The position numbers and the translations under genes are program-made. A DNA stretch of 22,505 nt from Rhizophagus sp. LPA8_4_AMF. Its lineage: Eukaryota; Glomeromycota; Glomeromycetes; Glomerales; Glomeraceae. Positions 19,374 through 22,505 of this stretch are shown here, piece by piece; within the stretch, counting starts at the first letter, position 1; the number at the start of each line of letters is the position of its first letter. The stretch lies in the NCBI GenBank assembly GCA_021464525.1, contig JADRCO010001107.1, positions 1-22,505 on the forward strand, in the 5' to 3' direction. The notes beneath the pieces are model-generated. The model made no database searches and had not been told where the DNA came from. It was given only the letters and a program-made list of their open reading frames with translations.

Positions 19374-20577
19374 CCGCAGCAATGACACTACTATTAATAC
19401 GAAGCCCATCAAAGATGGAACCGCCACGCTTTTTATTTTTTCAGAAGCCGTTTAACTCAGCCTGCTTGACTAAACTGGTTTAAATGTTTTATGAATTTCC
19501 AAATTAATATATATCATTAACACATGTAGTAGTTCGTACATTTTAATACCCAACGTAAATATTGTCAAGTTGGAAATATTAAACTTATTTCTATAAAAAG
19601 AAAATATTGTAGGTTTTCTATAATCATGAGTTAAAAACCTCTCTAAATAAAAGCAAACGGTATGCATTAATACTACTGTAGATCATAAACATTAAATAAT
19701 TATCCGCAGTAACGAGCGTTATCTTTGATTTATTAAAAACTATCAAAAATTATATTCTTCTAGTTAGGTCTTATGATATAAACTAGTCATATTTTTCTGG
19801 CACGTGGAAATACTTTATTAAACCAATATATTTGTATTAAGTACGCGGGCAAACAAAAGATTTGTCATTTTTAATTTTTAATTGGTTTCGATAATTTCGG
19901 GTAATTTTCTATATTCATTTTTACATCAATATAAAATTATCTGTTCTTTTCGTCTATATTGTTTACTAAACTTTACAAATTTTCAACTGAAAAATTTGAT
20001 TCAACTTCCGATTTTATACTTTTAAGTATTTAATTCTGTATAAAAGCAAGTATTTCACAAAAACCACTATGTTAAGATACAGTATTCTTCGTCAAACCAC
20101 TTTATCAAAATTATCACTTTGACATCTTTCATATTGATAAAAGTATGGAATTAAATGGATGGAATGAGAAGAACGCTAAATAAATAAAAAATATATATCC
20201 AGTAAATTTCAATTCTAATGCGTAATAAAAATATGTATTAGTACTGATGGGACATATGCTTATGGGTATTTTATAAGCTGGGTTGAAGTCCAGAGGATGA
20301 TCGTAGTATCTTATAAAATACTAAGACAAGAAGCAGCGAAAAATATTGATAAAGTGATTTTTTGAAATGAAAAATTTGCCAATCGTTTACGATTATTACA
20401 GTAATTAAGAATAATTAAAAGTTGTAGTATAAACAATATTAATTTTATCGATAAATCCGATAAGCATATAATATATATGGGGATAGGAATCATTTTTGGT
20501 TTTTTAAGTCAATCCTATCCTCGAGTAAAATTTTTTTGAAGGACATGTTTTGAATACTCTAACGTAATTAATAAAAA
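19374..20577. other. Intergenic region, no gene seen
   Basis: Short minus open frames at 19470-19667 and 20311-20493 have no family signature. No tRNA or other RNA gene was recognised. Confidence 0.5.
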
Positions 20578-20713
20578 GAGATATAATATTTAAACATGAT
20601 ATTATAGAGTGTTGAATGATTGGCTGTCATTGTGTCACGTAGCGGCACAGAAACGATCATTCAATATCCACCGTAATATTGAACAACGAAGTGCCTATTA
20701 ACTGTTATATCTC
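20578..20713. repeat. Nested inverted repeat of 136 bp
   Basis: The outer arms gagatataa (20578-20586) and ttatatctc (20705-20713) are perfect. The inner arms ttgaatgat (20612-20620) and atcattcaa (20656-20664) are perfect, with partial pairing between. This is consistent with a decayed MITE-like hairpin. Confidence 0.5.
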
Positions 20714-20746
20714 GTTAACCTTACATGATCATAATAAATTAATCGA

Positions 20747-20838
20747 TTTTGTTCATATTCGGGCATGTTACATCATTTATTGACGAATATCATTTATTTC
20801 CGGAAATAAATGATGTGACATGCCGGATATGAGCAAAT
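20747..20838. repeat. Hairpin element with a 26-bp perfect palindrome
   Basis: The left arm (20747-20781, ...catattcgggcatgttacatcatttatt) pairs with the right arm (20805-20838, aataaatgatgtgacatgccggatatg...) with a few differences. Inside, 20789-20814 is a perfect 26-bp palindrome centred on tttccggaaa. The repeated atcattta half-site inside and outside suggests duplication of an arm. Confidence 0.65.
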
Positions 20839-21854
20839 TATTGGCATAGTTAAATAAATATATTACTCATATCAGTCAAAACATTACTCATGCAACATAA
20901 TGATATGTAATACATAATCTTAATGTGGATTTTGTCATGAGTATATAACATAAATATGTATTAACACCTTTAGTTCTGAGGTTCTTCGTTTTGTTTTCTT
21001 TTTTTATTTAACATAGGAGCGGCAAGTAAAAAATAATAATTTTTTATTCTTTTTTTCGGCTTGGGATACCAGCAAGTAAAAAAAAATGTCCATCCGTTTG
21101 ATTTTCTTTTTTTTAGGCTTCTTTCTGTCTTCTCTTCCCTTTTATTTTTCGGTGAAAATTAGGTTAACTCATCAGATGAAACTAATAAACCAAGAATATC
21201 TTCACCTGATAACGTGTAGGCTACATCCTCTACATGGGCGCAATACCAGGGTGCTTTCTAGGCGTGTGATCTTGTGAAATTTCTAAGTCTGCGACGTATA
21301 AGATAAAATGTTTTCGATACATAATTTTAACGAACTTACATTTGTTTAGACATCCATTGACGTTGTTGAACATATCAGATCATTTTACACATGTACGAAT
21401 GCAAGAACAAATACAAAGCCCACAAGGTATGTATAGAATTCTTTAATAATAACGCTTGAATTTTTATCTAAACGATAATCTCATTTTTTGAATGTGAATT
21501 GTTGGTCACTTGTTCGATTGTTCTTCTATAAGTTTTTTGGTTTGTAGTTGGTAACCATGATATTGTCAATTCATTTGTTGGCTGGTAGTATAAGTTTGTG
21601 GAAATATTAGGTATAGACCGTATAGTTGAGAGAGAGGATATTGCTGGAATAGTCAGTAGTTCAATTAATCTACAGTTATGATTGGAAAATGTGCCCTCAC
21701 TTTCTAATTTAGAGAATCATGACGGCTGTCGGTGTGGTAAATTCTAAATATATGATGGGGAATACAAAAATGGATAGACAATTCACGTGACTGCATCGGA
21801 GAATCGTAATTTGGTAAAATATAATGCGGGGGCAAAGGTAACGGCCAGGGCGGC
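20839..21854. other. Intergenic region, no confident gene
   Basis: No gene is recognised. On the minus strand about 21160-21260 reads a short open peptide ending AYTLSGEDILGLLVSSDELT before a stop. It is too short to assign and may be repeat-derived. Confidence 0.4.
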
Positions 21855-22015
21855 TATATTAATTTTCGCCCCTAGTTCCATTGATTCTGACTGGTGAACC
21901 ATGTCCGGTTGATCAACATCTGGAATTTTTTGATTTGTAATCGTCCGGACCCATGTCTTCTGCTGTCATTACATGGGATCCGAGCTAATTCCATATTTGG
22001 GCGAAAATTAGTATA
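21855..22015. repeat. MITE-like segment with TATA(T/C)TAATTTTCGCCC ends
   Basis: tatattaattttcgccc (21855-21871) matches the reverse complement of gggcgaaaattagtata (21999-22015) at 16 of 17 positions. The 161-bp segment is less AT-rich than its surroundings and non-coding. The true ends may lie slightly further out. Confidence 0.6.
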
Positions 22016-22505
22016 GGGTCATACAGGAATTTTTTTATTATATTTATAGATATATATAGATATAGTCATATAGATTTCCTAAAAAAAATATAGATATAGA
22101 TTTATTGTGTCACATAGTATCACATTCATGTTTGTTATCCTAGTATGGTATGGTATATCTATGTACTAAAAAAAAAGTGATGGATTTTAGATTACTCTCC
22201 GTATAAATATTTGATTTGTGCAACTTCTGATTCGTCTACGCCTGATCTATTCCGTAATAATTATGGTTTAAAATTTGATCGGCAAACTCATTATTTTTTT
22301 ACTAGTAACACTAATACAATAACTGATAAGTTATTATTTTTTTAATAATGGACTAGCAGGTACCCGTTGCTTCGCACCGGGAGAAGTAGGGACTATATAA
22401 TATTTAAGTTTTTAGTAATAATTAGAGGTTGACTGTAATTAATAATTAGGTTATGAGAACGATAAAGTATAAATTAATTTAAAACAGAATTATATGCAGG
22501 TAAAT
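22016..22505. other. AT-rich region to the window end, no gene seen
   Basis: Contains low-complexity tatagatata tracts (about 22040-22105) and a GC-rich hairpin listed separately. No coding signal. Confidence 0.5.
22363..22381. repeat. GC-rich hairpin CCCGTTGCTTCGCACCGGG
   Basis: A 19-base stem-loop (cccg/cggg outer stem, tgc/gca inner stem) preceded by actagcaggta. It resembles terminal hairpins seen in some dispersed eukaryotic repeats, Helitron-like ones included. Without a second copy or the other end, the element type is unproven. Confidence 0.35.

Noticed and set aside
21086..21277. 63-codon plus ORF and a short minus peptide ending EDILGLLVSSDELT
   Set aside because: The plus ORF begins in poly-T. 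The minus peptide is about 30 residues with no start and no family, so neither is supported as a gene.

Overview
The window looks like a repeat-rich, strongly AT-biased fungal nuclear segment, most likely from an arbuscular mycorrhizal fungus (Rhizophagus/Glomus type). This is inferred from three genes with short (74-123 bp) GT-AG introns. Each encodes an N-terminal TKL-like protein kinase fused to a C-terminal Sel1-like repeat (SLR) solenoid. These show the WIEEA..EH.KFYEY.QFSNF N-terminal signature and the PY(V/I)DPK activation-segment end that I associate with the expanded Glomeromycotina kinase families. No bacterial, organellar, rRNA, tRNA or CRISPR features were seen.

Layout. 1-5256: mostly non-coding. 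It holds a GGTCGGTCA fold-back repeat, a decayed histidine-kinase ATPase-domain fragment (minus strand, 1976-2239), a frameshifted CCHC zinc-knuckle remnant (2748-2854), an AT-rich minisatellite (2861-3140) and a possible orphan terminal exon (minus, 3329-3481). 4979-11463: a tandem duplication of a kinase-SLR gene with its upstream region. Copy A is 5913-8227 and copy B is 9133-11463. 11464-16558: a gene-poor stretch of inverted-repeat (MITE-like or fold-back) elements, one of which sits inside a decayed ~125-bp tandem array. 16559-18974: a third kinase-SLR gene, C, on the minus strand. 18975-22505: an upstream region with tandem repeats, then several more hairpin or MITE-like elements and no convincing gene.

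All three genes share five exons and the same intron positions and phases (0,1,0,1), so each can be joined into one open frame (654, 650 and 694 residues). They differ at catalytic signature residues. C has a canonical GxGGFG loop, HRD and DFG. A has HHD (Arg of HRD lost, catalytic Asp kept). B has HHD and also GFG in place of DFG, so it is a probable pseudokinase. C carries an in-frame 3 x 21-residue repeat in the kinase-SLR linker. A short upstream motif (TACTGC..CTAAT followed by TGTGC.AC) is shared by all three, which suggests common control. The likely roles are signalling kinases or scaffolds whose SLR arms bind partners; substrates cannot be read from sequence.
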